A stretch of DNA of 64,000 bases from Paenibacillus spongiae (GTDB lineage: Bacteria; Bacillota; Bacilli; Paenibacillales; Paenibacillaceae). The position numbers and the translations under genes were made by a program. The notes beneath the pieces were generated by a model that was not told where the DNA came from, made no database searches, and saw nothing but the letters and a program-made list of their open reading frames with translations. Of this stretch, positions 1-7,910 are shown piece by piece. The stretch lies in the NCBI RefSeq assembly GCF_024734895.1, contig NZ_CP091430.1, positions 958,501-1,022,500 on the forward strand, read 5' to 3'. Within the stretch, counting starts at the first letter, position 1; each line of letters starts with the position of its first letter.

Positions 1-513
1 GGTCCAGGCATAAAAGGACTGAACGGCGAGCAAGCGCTGTTCATCACACAGTCCGACAAGTTCTATTCCGCCGGCGCCAAGCAGAATGAAGGCTGGAACC
101 AGATGGGGCCGGCACTTCAGGATATGACGTGGCGCAACGGATTCGTCGAGGCCAAGCCGCCGTTCTCTGCCGAGGGGCTGGAGTCGCTGCTGCTGTTGGA
201 GACGATGCGCAATTATACCGGTCACCAGCCGGATCAGGTTTACCCTGGCGCCATCTGGATGGAGCCGGAGGATTATCAGAAGTTCGCGCTGCTCAAGACG
301 AATATTGAGCAATACGTGAAACAGTGGAAAGCCCAGTTTATCCTCGGCTCCAAGTCGGTGGAGAACGATTGGGATGCGTATTTGAAAGGGTTGGATAAGC
401 TGGGGCTGGCCGAGTATCTGGACATGGCGCAAAAAGCGATGAAAGAGCCGTTCGACACGACCAGCTATAAACCGGATCAAAACACGATCGATTTCTTGTC
501 TAGTTTGAAATAA
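1..513 (+). CDS. C-terminal part of a probable ABC extracellular solute-binding protein (5' truncated)
   Basis: The frame is open from base 1 to the TAA at 511-513, giving 170 residues without a start, so the gene begins before the window. The protein is rich in aromatic and charged residues and ends with amphipathic helices followed by a short polar tail. That resembles the C-terminal lobe of the large lipoproteins serving LplBC/YtcP-type carbohydrate transporters of Paenibacillus. No catalytic motif is visible. It lies upstream of two enzyme genes on the same strand, which would fit uptake followed by catabolism. The family call is from overall character only. Confidence 0.5.
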   Translation, partial: GPGIKGLNGEQALFITQSDKFYSAGAKQNEGWNQMGPALQDMTWRNGFVEAKPPFSAEGLESLLLLETMRNYTGHQPDQVYPGAIWMEPEDYQKFALLKTNIEQYVKQWKAQFILGSKSVENDWDAYLKGLDKLGLAEYLDMAQKAMKEPFDTTSYKPDQNTIDFLSSLK

Positions 514-660
514 GCCCGCGTATGTTTAGTATACTTCGATGTTGATTCATTCATCGGACAATTGTGCAAATAAAAGCGGGACTTCCTTGCAAATACATTC
601 ATTCGTTCGGTTGATGCAATAAAACTCGCAAGAATACGAGATCAAAGGAGCGAGTCAACT

Positions 661-2217
661 ATGACTGAAAATAATGATTTGCTGACAGATGAGCAAATGA
701 TTCATTTTATTACAAAAGGTTATGTTGTGCTTCGCAACGAATTGCCGGAGCAGCTTCACCGGAAAGTGATGAGCAGCATTAATTATGCTTTCCAGGAAGA
801 GGGGAACCCGGGCAATAACATTTTGCCGCGTGTGCCGGAAATTCAGCAATTTTTCGAGACGCCGGTTGTGAAAGGGGCTTTGACCAGCCTGCTTGGCCCC
901 GATTACTATATGCATCCGCATCGGCATTGCCATTTCAATAAGCCCGGCAACCCGGAAGGGCAATGGCATAAGGACGGCTTCTGGTCTTCCATGCGCAGCC
1001 ACCGTCCTTGGTGGGCCATGATTTTCTACTATACGCAGGACGTAACGGAAGAGCTGGGGCCAACGGCTATTATGCCGGGCACGCAATATTACGAGAAGTT
1101 CGTCGGCGATCGCGGCGAGACGCTGCTGCCGACCGGCAAAGCGGGTACGATGGTGCTCGTGCACTTCGATCTGTGGCATAAAGCTTCGCTCAATTTCTCC
1201 CAGATCGACCGCTATATGCTGAAATTCCAGTTCGTACGGCTGCATGCTTCGACAGCGCCAAGCTGGAACCATCAGAGCGCAGAACTGAAAGTGCCGGCCG
1301 GACTGCCGGCCGAGCATTTGAATCTGTGGCAGGACGTATGGAACTGGCTTCGCGGGGAGTCGACCATGAGCGGCATTGGCGCCGCTGCCGATGCGTTGGA
1401 ACTACAGCGTCTGGAGCAGGCACTGGCCTCGGAGGATGCCTCCGTTCGTGGCCGGGCAGCCGATGAGCTGGGCCTGATCGGAGAAGCGGCTGGTTCTTGC
1501 GCGCCTGCACTGGGCAAGCTGCTGGCGGATCCGGCTGAGACGACAGCGTTGAATGCAGCGTATGCGCTTGGTCATATGGGCGAGCAAGGCATTGCGGAAC
1601 TGATCCGGCAATTGTCGGAAGGGAAGACGCAAGTGGCCGAGCGGGCCGCTTACGGCTTGCAGGGAGCCGGTGCCGCTGCGGTGCCGGGGCTGGTCGGCTT
1701 GCTGAAGCACTCCGATGAGAAGAAAGCGGCATTCGCTGCATACACTCTTGGGATGATCGGACCGGATGCCGGCGAAGGTGTTCCTGCGCTGATCGAGGCG
1801 GCGAAAGCGGACAGCGAGTGGTTGCGCCGCAATGCGGTTGAGTCGCTTGGCATGGTTGCGGAGCCCGCGGAACTGGTCGTTCCCGCGCTGGCAGAGGAGC
1901 TCACGGCATCGCTAAAGGCGGAATCTACGCCAGTACCCGAGCGGTCCGGCGATTCCTTCATCAATATGCAGAGATACATTGCCAATAAAATCGGCTATAC
2001 GGCTGCCCTTTCGCTGCTGCGCGCCGGCAAAAATGGCGAATCCGCGCAAGTCATTCGGGCGTTGGAGGATGCTATGGGGAGCAAGGATCGCTATGTGCGC
2101 GCCTATGCGATGGAAGCCTTGACACACTTGCAGTCGAAGGAAGCAATGAATGTTCTGATCCGCTATTACCGTACCGCGCGCTGGTGCCCGGATACGAACA
2201 AAGCGAGCTCGTTCTGA
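661..2217 (+). CDS. Phytanoyl-CoA dioxygenase (PhyH) family protein fused to HEAT repeats
   Basis: This 518-residue protein has two parts. Residues 1-220 look like a PhyH-type Fe(II)/2-oxoglutarate oxygenase: the H103-x-D105 pair in QWHKDGFW and the distal H173 in DLWHKA would bind iron, and R184 would hold 2-oxoglutarate. Residues ~240-515 are Ala/Leu-rich helical repeats of about 30 residues with the pattern of PBS-lyase/HEAT repeats. The start is set by AAAGGAG 10-16 bases upstream. Bacterial PhyH proteins hydroxylate varied small molecules, so the substrate is unknown. The HEAT tail suggests binding to a protein or large substrate. The enolase-superfamily gene follows on the same strand, separated by a hairpin. 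Confidence 0.75.
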   Translation: MTENNDLLTDEQMIHFITKGYVVLRNELPEQLHRKVMSSINYAFQEEGNPGNNILPRVPEIQQFFETPVVKGALTSLLGPDYYMHPHRHCHFNKPGNPEGQWHKDGFWSSMRSHRPWWAMIFYYTQDVTEELGPTAIMPGTQYYEKFVGDRGETLLPTGKAGTMVLVHFDLWHKASLNFSQIDRYMLKFQFVRLHASTAPSWNHQSAELKVPAGLPAEHLNLWQDVWNWLRGESTMSGIGAAADALELQRLEQALASEDASVRGRAADELGLIGEAAGSCAPALGKLLADPAETTALNAAYALGHMGEQGIAELIRQLSEGKTQVAERAAYGLQGAGAAAVPGLVGLLKHSDEKKAAFAAYTLGMIGPDAGEGVPALIEAAKADSEWLRRNAVESLGMVAEPAELVVPALAEELTASLKAESTPVPERSGDSFINMQRYIANKIGYTAALSLLRAGKNGESAQVIRALEDAMGSKDRYVRAYAMEALTHLQSKEAMNVLIRYYRTARWCPDTNKASSF

Positions 2218-2227
2218 TAGCAACCCA

Positions 2228-2262
2228 CAGCCCGCAGCCATAATCTTATGGCCTGCAGGCTG
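2228..2262 (+). terminator. Stem-loop between the PhyH and enolase-superfamily genes
   Basis: An imperfect inverted repeat (CAGCC-GCAG-CATAA pairing with TTATG-TGC-GGCTG, two-base loop) begins about 10 bases after the PhyH stop. It is followed by TCTGCTGCTTTTA rather than a clean T-run. It may terminate weakly or mark an mRNA processing point. Confidence 0.4.
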
Positions 2263-2345
2263 TCTGCTGCTTTTAATCCATGCTGTTCTTATGATGAAAT
2301 GACGTAACTATACCGCTCAGCAGTAGAAAAAGGAGAGATAACCGG

Positions 2346-3443
2346 ATGAAAATTACGAAGGTAGAGAGCTTCGCGCTGCATGTGCCGATTACACCGCCGA
2401 TTACGGATGCGATTAACGCCGCAAGTCACTGGGGGCTTCCCGGGGTGCGGATTTATACCGATGAAGGCATTGTCGGTTACGGATATACGGGAACATGTGC
2501 GCTCGGGGACGAAATGATCGTGCAGACGATCGATCGTTACTACGGGCCGGCCTTAATCGGGAAAGATCCGTTTATGGTGAAGGAAATTTGGGACGATCTG
2601 CGCTTCGGCGCCATGCATTGGGTCGGCCGCGCAGGTATCGCCCATATGGCGCTGGCTGCTGTGGATATCGCGCTCTGGGACATCATTTCCAAGGCGGCAG
2701 GCAAGCCGTTGTGGAAATATTTGGGTGGTCACAAGCCGCAGCGCATCAAAGCGTACAATACAAACGGCGGCTGGCTGAACTGGACGAAGGAGCGTCTTAT
2801 CCGCGACGTATCGGAGATCGTCGAGCAAGGCTTTACCGGGGTGAAGATGAAAGTCGGCAAGCCGGATTCCCGCGAAGACTACGATCGGGTTAAAGCGGTT
2901 CGCAAGGTCATCGGCGACGATATTATTTTGATGATCGATGTGAACCAGCAATGGAACATTACGACGGCAATGACGTGGGGGAAAAAGCTGGAGGAATTCG
3001 ATCTGTACTGGCTGGAGGAGCCGCTCAATCCCGATGATGTGATGGGCCATAAGAAGCTGGCGGACGAACTGAACGTGCCGATTGCGCTTGGCGAGCATGT
3101 GTACAATAAATATGCTTTCCGCGACTATATTCATCAAGGCGCCGTCGAGTATGTGCAGGCGGATGTTACTCGTCTGGGTGGCATTACCGAGTGGCTGCAG
3201 GTTGCAGGACTGGCCGCGGCTTATGATTTGCCGATGTGTCCGCATGTCGGCGATATGGGACAAATTCATCAGCATTTGGTCGCCTCCACGCAAAATGCGA
3301 TCATGCTGGAATATATCCCGTGGATTCGGGACATTTTTGTGGAACCTGCGACTGTGGAGAACGGCTACTACGTGCTGCCGCAAATGCCGGGCGCTTCGAC
3401 GGAGATGAAGCCGGACTGCTTCGAGAAGTTCCGCGTCCTCTAG
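2346..3443 (+). CDS. Mandelate racemase/muconate lactonizing enzyme family protein (enolase superfamily)
   Basis: The 365-residue length and the arrangement of residues fit the mandelate racemase subgroup of the enolase superfamily. K167-x-K169 (GVKMKVG) is the base on one face. D198, E224 and E250 are the three Mg2+ ligands (MIDVN, WLEEP, LGEH). D273 (QADVTR) with H300 (CPHVGD) forms the dyad on the other face. Such enzymes abstract a proton alpha to a carboxylate, most often as sugar-acid dehydratases or epimerases. The substrate cannot be read from sequence, but the solute-binding protein upstream makes a sugar acid plausible. The start is supported by AGGAGAG upstream of the ATG. Confidence 0.88.
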   Translation: MKITKVESFALHVPITPPITDAINAASHWGLPGVRIYTDEGIVGYGYTGTCALGDEMIVQTIDRYYGPALIGKDPFMVKEIWDDLRFGAMHWVGRAGIAHMALAAVDIALWDIISKAAGKPLWKYLGGHKPQRIKAYNTNGGWLNWTKERLIRDVSEIVEQGFTGVKMKVGKPDSREDYDRVKAVRKVIGDDIILMIDVNQQWNITTAMTWGKKLEEFDLYWLEEPLNPDDVMGHKKLADELNVPIALGEHVYNKYAFRDYIHQGAVEYVQADVTRLGGITEWLQVAGLAAAYDLPMCPHVGDMGQIHQHLVASTQNAIMLEYIPWIRDIFVEPATVENGYYVLPQMPGASTEMKPDCFEKFRVL

Positions 3444-3598
3444 TTTGCTGCACCTGGATGCCGCGTGATGATGGCCTGCAATCTGTATGGCCGGCTGGAT
3501 CGACACCGCCCGGCAAGCGGGCATCGGAAGCATTGCGCTCTGGCGGCTCGGCGATATCGGTTCTGCCACGGTAAACTATTTGCGTACGCAATAAAGAC

Positions 3599-3631
3599 GA
3601 AAGCCCGAGCGGATCATGCGCTTGGGCTTTT
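3599..3631 (+). terminator. Rho-independent terminator after the enolase-superfamily gene
   Basis: AAGCCCGAGCG pairs with CGCTTGGGCTT around the loop GATCATG and is followed by TTTT. Confidence 0.75.
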
Positions 3632-3786
3632 GAGCGCTGGCGGGGTCCCTGGCTAGCCGCTTCATGGCCGGGAGGCGTAGGCCGAAAGATGACTGCCAAA
3701 GCGGCACTAAGTTCGACGCTTACTATATAAAGGCAAGCCGTGCCGAGGGCTGGGTCCATGCGAAGAAGAAAGTTGCCGGCCAATAG

Positions 3787-3795
3787 TGGTATAAT
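3787..3795 (+). promoter_or_regulatory. Extended -10 promoter for the M20 peptidase
   Basis: TGGTATAAT is a perfect -10 hexamer preceded by the TGn extension. There is no good -35 at the usual distance, as is usual for extended -10 promoters. It lies about 100 bases before the start codon. Confidence 0.55.
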
Positions 3796-3896
3796 CGGAT
3801 TAGCACGGTCTTATTGCGGTAAGATATGGAATGACAGGACAAGCTGTGCTATCTAGAGATAATCCGGAATGTACAAATATAGGAGGTTGGATACAT

Positions 3897-5252
3897 ATGG
3901 CATATGAAGCCTATTTCAAAGAAAGAAGAGAAGAGCATCTGAACGAGCTCAAGGAATGGATCTCGATTCCGAGCATCTCCGCGCTGTCCGAGCATAAGGC
4001 GGATGTGAACAGGGCCGCGGGCTGGCTGGCTGACACATTGAAGAAAGCGGGACTGGAGAACGTCGATATTCACCAGACTGCGGGCCATCCCATCGTTTAT
4101 GCGGATCATCTGCACGCGCCGGGCAAACCGACGATCCTTGTGTACGGCCATTATGACGTACAGCCGGTAGATCCGCTGCATCTATGGGAAACCCCTCCCT
4201 TCGAACCGGATATACGCGACAATAAGCTGTACGCACGAGGAGCCACGGACGACAAGGGACAGCTCTTTCTGCACCTTAAGGCGATAGAAGCCATTCTCCG
4301 GCAGGAGAAGGCGCTTCCGGTCAATATCAAGGTATGCATCGAGGGAGAAGAAGAAATATCGAGTGCCAACCTGCATCCCTTCCTGGAAGCGAACAAGGAG
4401 AAGCTCGCGGCGGATGCGGTTCTGATCTCCGACACGGAGTTGCTTGGGCCAGGGCGTCCGGCGATCTGCACCGGTCTTCGCGGACTATGCTCGCTGGACG
4501 TTTCCGTCCGGACGGCCAAGACGGATCTCCACTCCGGGACCTACGGGGGAGGCGTTCCGAATGCGTTACATGCACTGGTTACTCTGCTGTCATCGCTGCA
4601 TGATGAGCAGGGGCGGGTAAGCGTCGGCGGGTTCTATGACGATGTGCCGGAACTGACGGAGGAAATGCGTGCCGAGCTTGCGAAGAAGGGCTTTGACGAA
4701 GAGCAGCTGAAGGCAAGGCTCGATCTGGATGCCCTGTTCGGCGAGGAAGGCTATACGTATGTGGAACGGACCGGGGCGCGGCCGACGCTCGAGATTAACG
4801 GGATGTACGGCGGCTTCCAGGGAGAAGGCACGAAGACCGTCATTCCGGCGGAAGCGCATGCCAAGATTACGTGCCGGCTGGTAGGCCAGCAGAAGCCGCA
4901 GGATATTCTCGACAAAATCGAGCGGCATATCCGCAGCCATACGCCTGCGGGGGCCAGAGTGACCGTCGTGCAAAGGGAGAAGGGCAATCCGTTCACCATC
5001 GAGCCTTCGATTCCGCTGCTGCAGCAGGCAGCCGATGCCTACGAGCAGGTGTACGGAACCCGTCCGGTGTTCACGAAGGACGGCGGCTCCATTCCGATTG
5101 TCGAAGCCTTCGCCCGCGAGCTGTCCGCGCCGGTGGTGCTGATGGGCTTCGGTCTTCCCACCGAGAATCTGCACGCGCCGAATGAGCATTTTCACTTGGA
5201 GAACTTCGACAAGGGTCTGCTCACGATCGTTAATTTCTTGAAGCGTTTCTAA
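3897..5252 (+). CDS. M20 family metallopeptidase (dipeptidase)
   Basis: The 451-residue protein has the di-zinc centre of M20 dipeptidases. H85-x-D87 (GHYDVQP) carries the first ligand. A bridging Asp lies in ATDDKG at 118-119, the catalytic and ligand Glu pair is near 151-152 (GEEE), D179 is in ISDTE, and a final His is in the C-terminal APNEHF. The central lid domain (~residues 200-340) contains the conserved DLHSG motif. The start at 3897 was chosen because AGGAGG lies 10 bases upstream; a longer in-frame ATG at 3831 has no ribosome site. The protein is cytoplasmic and probably cleaves short peptides. It is a single-gene unit with its own promoter and terminator. Confidence 0.88.
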   Translation: MAYEAYFKERREEHLNELKEWISIPSISALSEHKADVNRAAGWLADTLKKAGLENVDIHQTAGHPIVYADHLHAPGKPTILVYGHYDVQPVDPLHLWETPPFEPDIRDNKLYARGATDDKGQLFLHLKAIEAILRQEKALPVNIKVCIEGEEEISSANLHPFLEANKEKLAADAVLISDTELLGPGRPAICTGLRGLCSLDVSVRTAKTDLHSGTYGGGVPNALHALVTLLSSLHDEQGRVSVGGFYDDVPELTEEMRAELAKKGFDEEQLKARLDLDALFGEEGYTYVERTGARPTLEINGMYGGFQGEGTKTVIPAEAHAKITCRLVGQQKPQDILDKIERHIRSHTPAGARVTVVQREKGNPFTIEPSIPLLQQAADAYEQVYGTRPVFTKDGGSIPIVEAFARELSAPVVLMGFGLPTENLHAPNEHFHLENFDKGLLTIVNFLKRF

Positions 5253-5594
5253 TTGGGCCGTATTAGAAGCTGCCTCCAGTTCCCCGGCAGGCTGAATAGA
5301 TATCGGGAAAGCGGTTGAGCCGGGGACGGTTCAACCGCTTTTTTATTCTCTCGGCTGGTGTTTGCTGCACCGAAGGTACAGCTCTCAATTACCGTGTTCC
5401 GTGACAGCCGTATATGAAGCCCGCCCTGCATCGAGTGCATCCCCACCTAGCACGATGTGTGACAAACGGTATCGTCCGCCAAGGAGAATCCGGATTTCAT
5501 CCATCCTATACAATGAACGTCTCTGAAATGGGTAATATATGGAGAGGATGCGATAGCTGTGGTTTAGACTTGGGAAGAAATGAGGGATGAACAG
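5253..5594. other. Intergenic region between the M20 peptidase and speD
   Basis: Apart from the terminator at 5309-5345 I see no gene. A TACAAT at 5508-5513 could be a -10 element for speD, but no matching -35 is visible. Confidence 0.5.
5309..5345 (+). terminator. Rho-independent terminator of the M20 peptidase gene
   Basis: AAGCGGTTGA pairs perfectly with TCAACCGCTT and is followed by TTTTT. Confidence 0.85.
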
Positions 5595-6422
5595 ATGACA
5601 TTGACGCCGGAGCAGCGCATTACGTTACATGGGTTCAATAACCTGACGAAATCCTTAAGCTTCAATATGTATGATATTTGCTACACCAAGACGAAGGAGG
5701 AGCGCGAGGCTTACATCGCTTACATTGACGAACAATATAACTCCGACCGGCTCAAGCGGATCCTGGAGACGGTAACGGACATTATCGGCGCGCATGTGCT
5801 GAATATTGCCCAGCAGGATTATGTGCCGCAGGGGGCGAGCGTCACGCTGCTCATCTCGGAGGGGCCGGTGGTCGAGGTCCCGACAGAATCCTTTGCCGAA
5901 TCCCCGGGGCCGCTGCCGGAATCGGTCGTCTTGCAGTTGGATAAGAGTCATATTACGGTCCATACGTATCCGGAATATCATCCGGATGAGGGAATCAGCA
6001 CCTTCCGGGCGGATATCGACGTATCGACCTGCGGCGAAATTTCACCGCTGAAGGCGTTGAATTACTTAATTCATTCCTTCGATACCGACATTATGACGCT
6101 GGATTACCGCGTACGGGGGTTCACAAGGGATATACAAGGCCATAAGCTGTTCATCGACCATGATATCAGCTCCATTCAGAACTACATTCCCGATGAAATC
6201 AAACGCCAGTACGATATGATCGACGTGAATGTCTATCAGGAGAATATTTTCCATACCAAATGCAAGCTGCGCCAGTTCGATCTCAATAACTATTTGTTCG
6301 GCTACACGAAGGACAAGCTGGAGCCGGGTGAAGAGAGGGAAATAACAGACCGGTTAAAGACGGAGATGGACGAAATCTTCTATGGCAAAAATATAAGCCG
6401 TGCATCGTCGAACACGGTATAA
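5595..6422 (+). CDS. speD: S-adenosylmethionine decarboxylase proenzyme, E. coli-like long form
   Basis: SpeD decarboxylates S-adenosylmethionine to supply aminopropyl groups for spermidine synthesis. The protein is collinear with E. coli SpeD, with blocks such as [29 protein letters not shown], the [13 protein letters not shown] site, [15 protein letters not shown] and [13 protein letters not shown]. Autocleavage before S118 would generate the pyruvoyl cofactor, and C146 matches the conserved catalytic Cys. The length (~275) fits the long class, not the ~125-residue form of B. subtilis. The start is at 5595 (GAGGG eight bases upstream) or at 5580, five codons longer. No spermidine synthase gene is nearby. 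Confidence 0.95.
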   Translation: MTLTPEQRITLHGFNNLTKSLSFNMYDICYTKTKEEREAYIAYIDEQYNSDRLKRILETVTDIIGAHVLNIAQQDYVPQGASVTLLISEGPVVEVPTESFAESPGPLPESVVLQLDKSHITVHTYPEYHPDEGISTFRADIDVSTCGEISPLKALNYLIHSFDTDIMTLDYRVRGFTRDIQGHKLFIDHDISSIQNYIPDEIKRQYDMIDVNVYQENIFHTKCKLRQFDLNNYLFGYTKDKLEPGEEREITDRLKTEMDEIFYGKNISRASSNTV

Positions 6423-6453
6423 CGACAGGGCGGCTGGTGCTCATTTCAATAAG

Positions 6454-6490
6454 AAGAAGCCTTGGAACCGAATCCGGTCCAAGGCTTCTT
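6454..6490. terminator. Bidirectional terminator between speD and the AraC regulator
   Basis: AAGAAGCCTTGGA pairs perfectly with TCCAAGGCTTCTT across an 11-base loop, between two convergent genes. T-rich tails are modest on both strands. Confidence 0.7.
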
Positions 6491-6518
6491 GCCGCTGTCC
6501 TGTGCCATGGCGGGCAGC

Positions 6519-7394
6519 TTAGAGCGCAATACGAAGCTTGCCGATGAATTCCTTCGGCGTGCATCCGTTATAGCGTTTGAACAGCTTATAGAAGTGGGCC
6601 ATGTTTACGATACCGACGCCGCCCGCCACTTGAGCCACGTTCCAATTTTCCGTCAGCAGCAGAAGCTCCGCTTTCTTGATCCGTTTCTGATTCACGTAAT
6701 CGGTGAAAGAGATGCCCATCGTTTTTTTGAAAAACTTCGAGAAATACGAGTAGCTCATATGCGCCAGAGCGCTCACGTCCTGCAGCTCGATCTTGTCGTC
6801 GAGATGCTCGTCCACATAAGCCAATATGGGCAGCAGCAGCTGAACCCCTCCGGCATCCTGCCGTTCCAGAATGCCGAGGGTATCGCTGCGCAGCAGCGTC
6901 AGCATCAAATCCTTCATGTGCATGCTGGTTGCAATCTCATAACCCTTCGGCCTATCGTGCATCTCCCGATATATATTGGCGAATAGGCGGCCGATGTCCG
7001 CTTTGACCGCTTCATTGGTCTCCAGGACATAGTTGAGGCAGTCCAGCGGCTGATCGATCTCCATGAACATCCGGTAATACATCTGCATAGCCGGATCGAA
7101 GTAAGCGGAGAACTCGACATGCAGCACATAGTAGACAAGCTCCTCCTCGCCGATTTTTCGGCTGAAATGAAGCTGGGACGATCCGATTACGCAGCTGTCT
7201 CCCGCCTTCAAATGATACACATGATCCTTCGTATGGACATCGAGCTGACCGCGCTCCATGAAGATGAACTCGACCGGTTTATGATAATGCCAGATCCAGT
7301 CGATCGGATACTCAATTCCCTTGTTAACGAGCTGCCAAATTTTCACGCATAGAATGGGATTCTGGTATTCAATCGGCTCTTGATAAACGTCCAC
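6519..7394 (-). CDS. AraC family transcriptional regulator with N-terminal cupin
   Basis: In this 291-residue protein, residues ~15-105 form a cupin-like sugar-sensing barrel (IWHYHKPVEFIF, GQLDVH, LKAGDSCVIG). Residues ~185-285 form the double helix-turn-helix of AraC proteins (MSYSYFSKFFKKTMGISFTDYVNQKRIKKAELLL, then VAQVAGGVGIVNMAHFYKLFKRYNGCTP). The start is GTG with GGAGAGA upstream. It is divergent from the giant secreted GH99-like gene at 7911 and most likely activates it. Its own transcription would run from the same 516-bp intergenic region. Confidence 0.88.
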   Translation of the reverse strand: MDVYQEPIEYQNPILCVKIWQLVNKGIEYPIDWIWHYHKPVEFIFMERGQLDVHTKDHVYHLKAGDSCVIGSSQLHFSRKIGEEELVYYVLHVEFSAYFDPAMQMYYRMFMEIDQPLDCLNYVLETNEAVKADIGRLFANIYREMHDRPKGYEIATSMHMKDLMLTLLRSDTLGILERQDAGGVQLLLPILAYVDEHLDDKIELQDVSALAHMSYSYFSKFFKKTMGISFTDYVNQKRIKKAELLLLTENWNVAQVAGGVGIVNMAHFYKLFKRYNGCTPKEFIGKLRIAL

Positions 7395-7910
7395 GTTGCA
7401 ATCTCTCCATATATCAAGGTTATCAAGCTGTCAGGTATGGCTGAATAGGCAGACATTCATTCGAAACAATGGTGAGAGGCGAGTTAAATAATGGAATTCT
7501 GTATATTCATTATACACGATACCGGAGCGGGCTGAATATATAGCTGACACAGTAAAAGGGGCGCTAAGGACCGATAGAGCCGAAGGAGCAATCGCCCGAT
7601 CATGACGGCATGATGATAGCGAAAAATCAGCAATATGTTGTAACGAATCCAACATAAGTGTGTTGTATAATGCAGGTAAAGGAGGACAAATGAGGGAATT
7701 GTTCCGCTGCGGTTGATCGCTTTTATTGCTCCCGTTGCAGCCGTGTTTCTTGATCCACTAAGCTCGTTGAGCTGTGGAAACACATCTGCAAAAGTCGCAC
7801 TAAAATCGACAACCTACGCCGCAATTTGAGATCGAAGATCGGATACGAAGATCAAAACCTTACAACCTGAACCGCTAAAATGCAAGCGCTATCATTATTG
7901 GAGGTGAATG
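7395..7910. other. Divergent regulatory region between the AraC regulator and the GH99-like gene
   Basis: No gene is apparent. It contains a TATAAT at 7666-7671 without a clear -35, a perfect cre site at 7880-7895 and the ribosome site GGAGGT at 7900-7905. A promoter at 7666 would give a leader of over 200 bases whose content I cannot assign. Confidence 0.5.
7880..7895 (+). promoter_or_regulatory. cre site (CcpA operator) before the GH99-like gene
   Basis: ATGCAAGCGCTATCAT fits the CcpA consensus WTGNNARCGNWWWCAW at every position. It lies between any upstream promoter and the ribosome binding site, a position where CcpA blocks transcription when preferred sugars are present. Confidence 0.7.

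Larger units (their letters stand above)
3444..3896. other. Intergenic region between the enolase-superfamily gene and the M20 peptidase
   Basis: It holds a terminator at 3599-3631 and an extended -10 promoter at 3787-3795, described separately. The rest (3632-3780) has no open frame with coding character and no recognised RNA. Confidence 0.6.
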
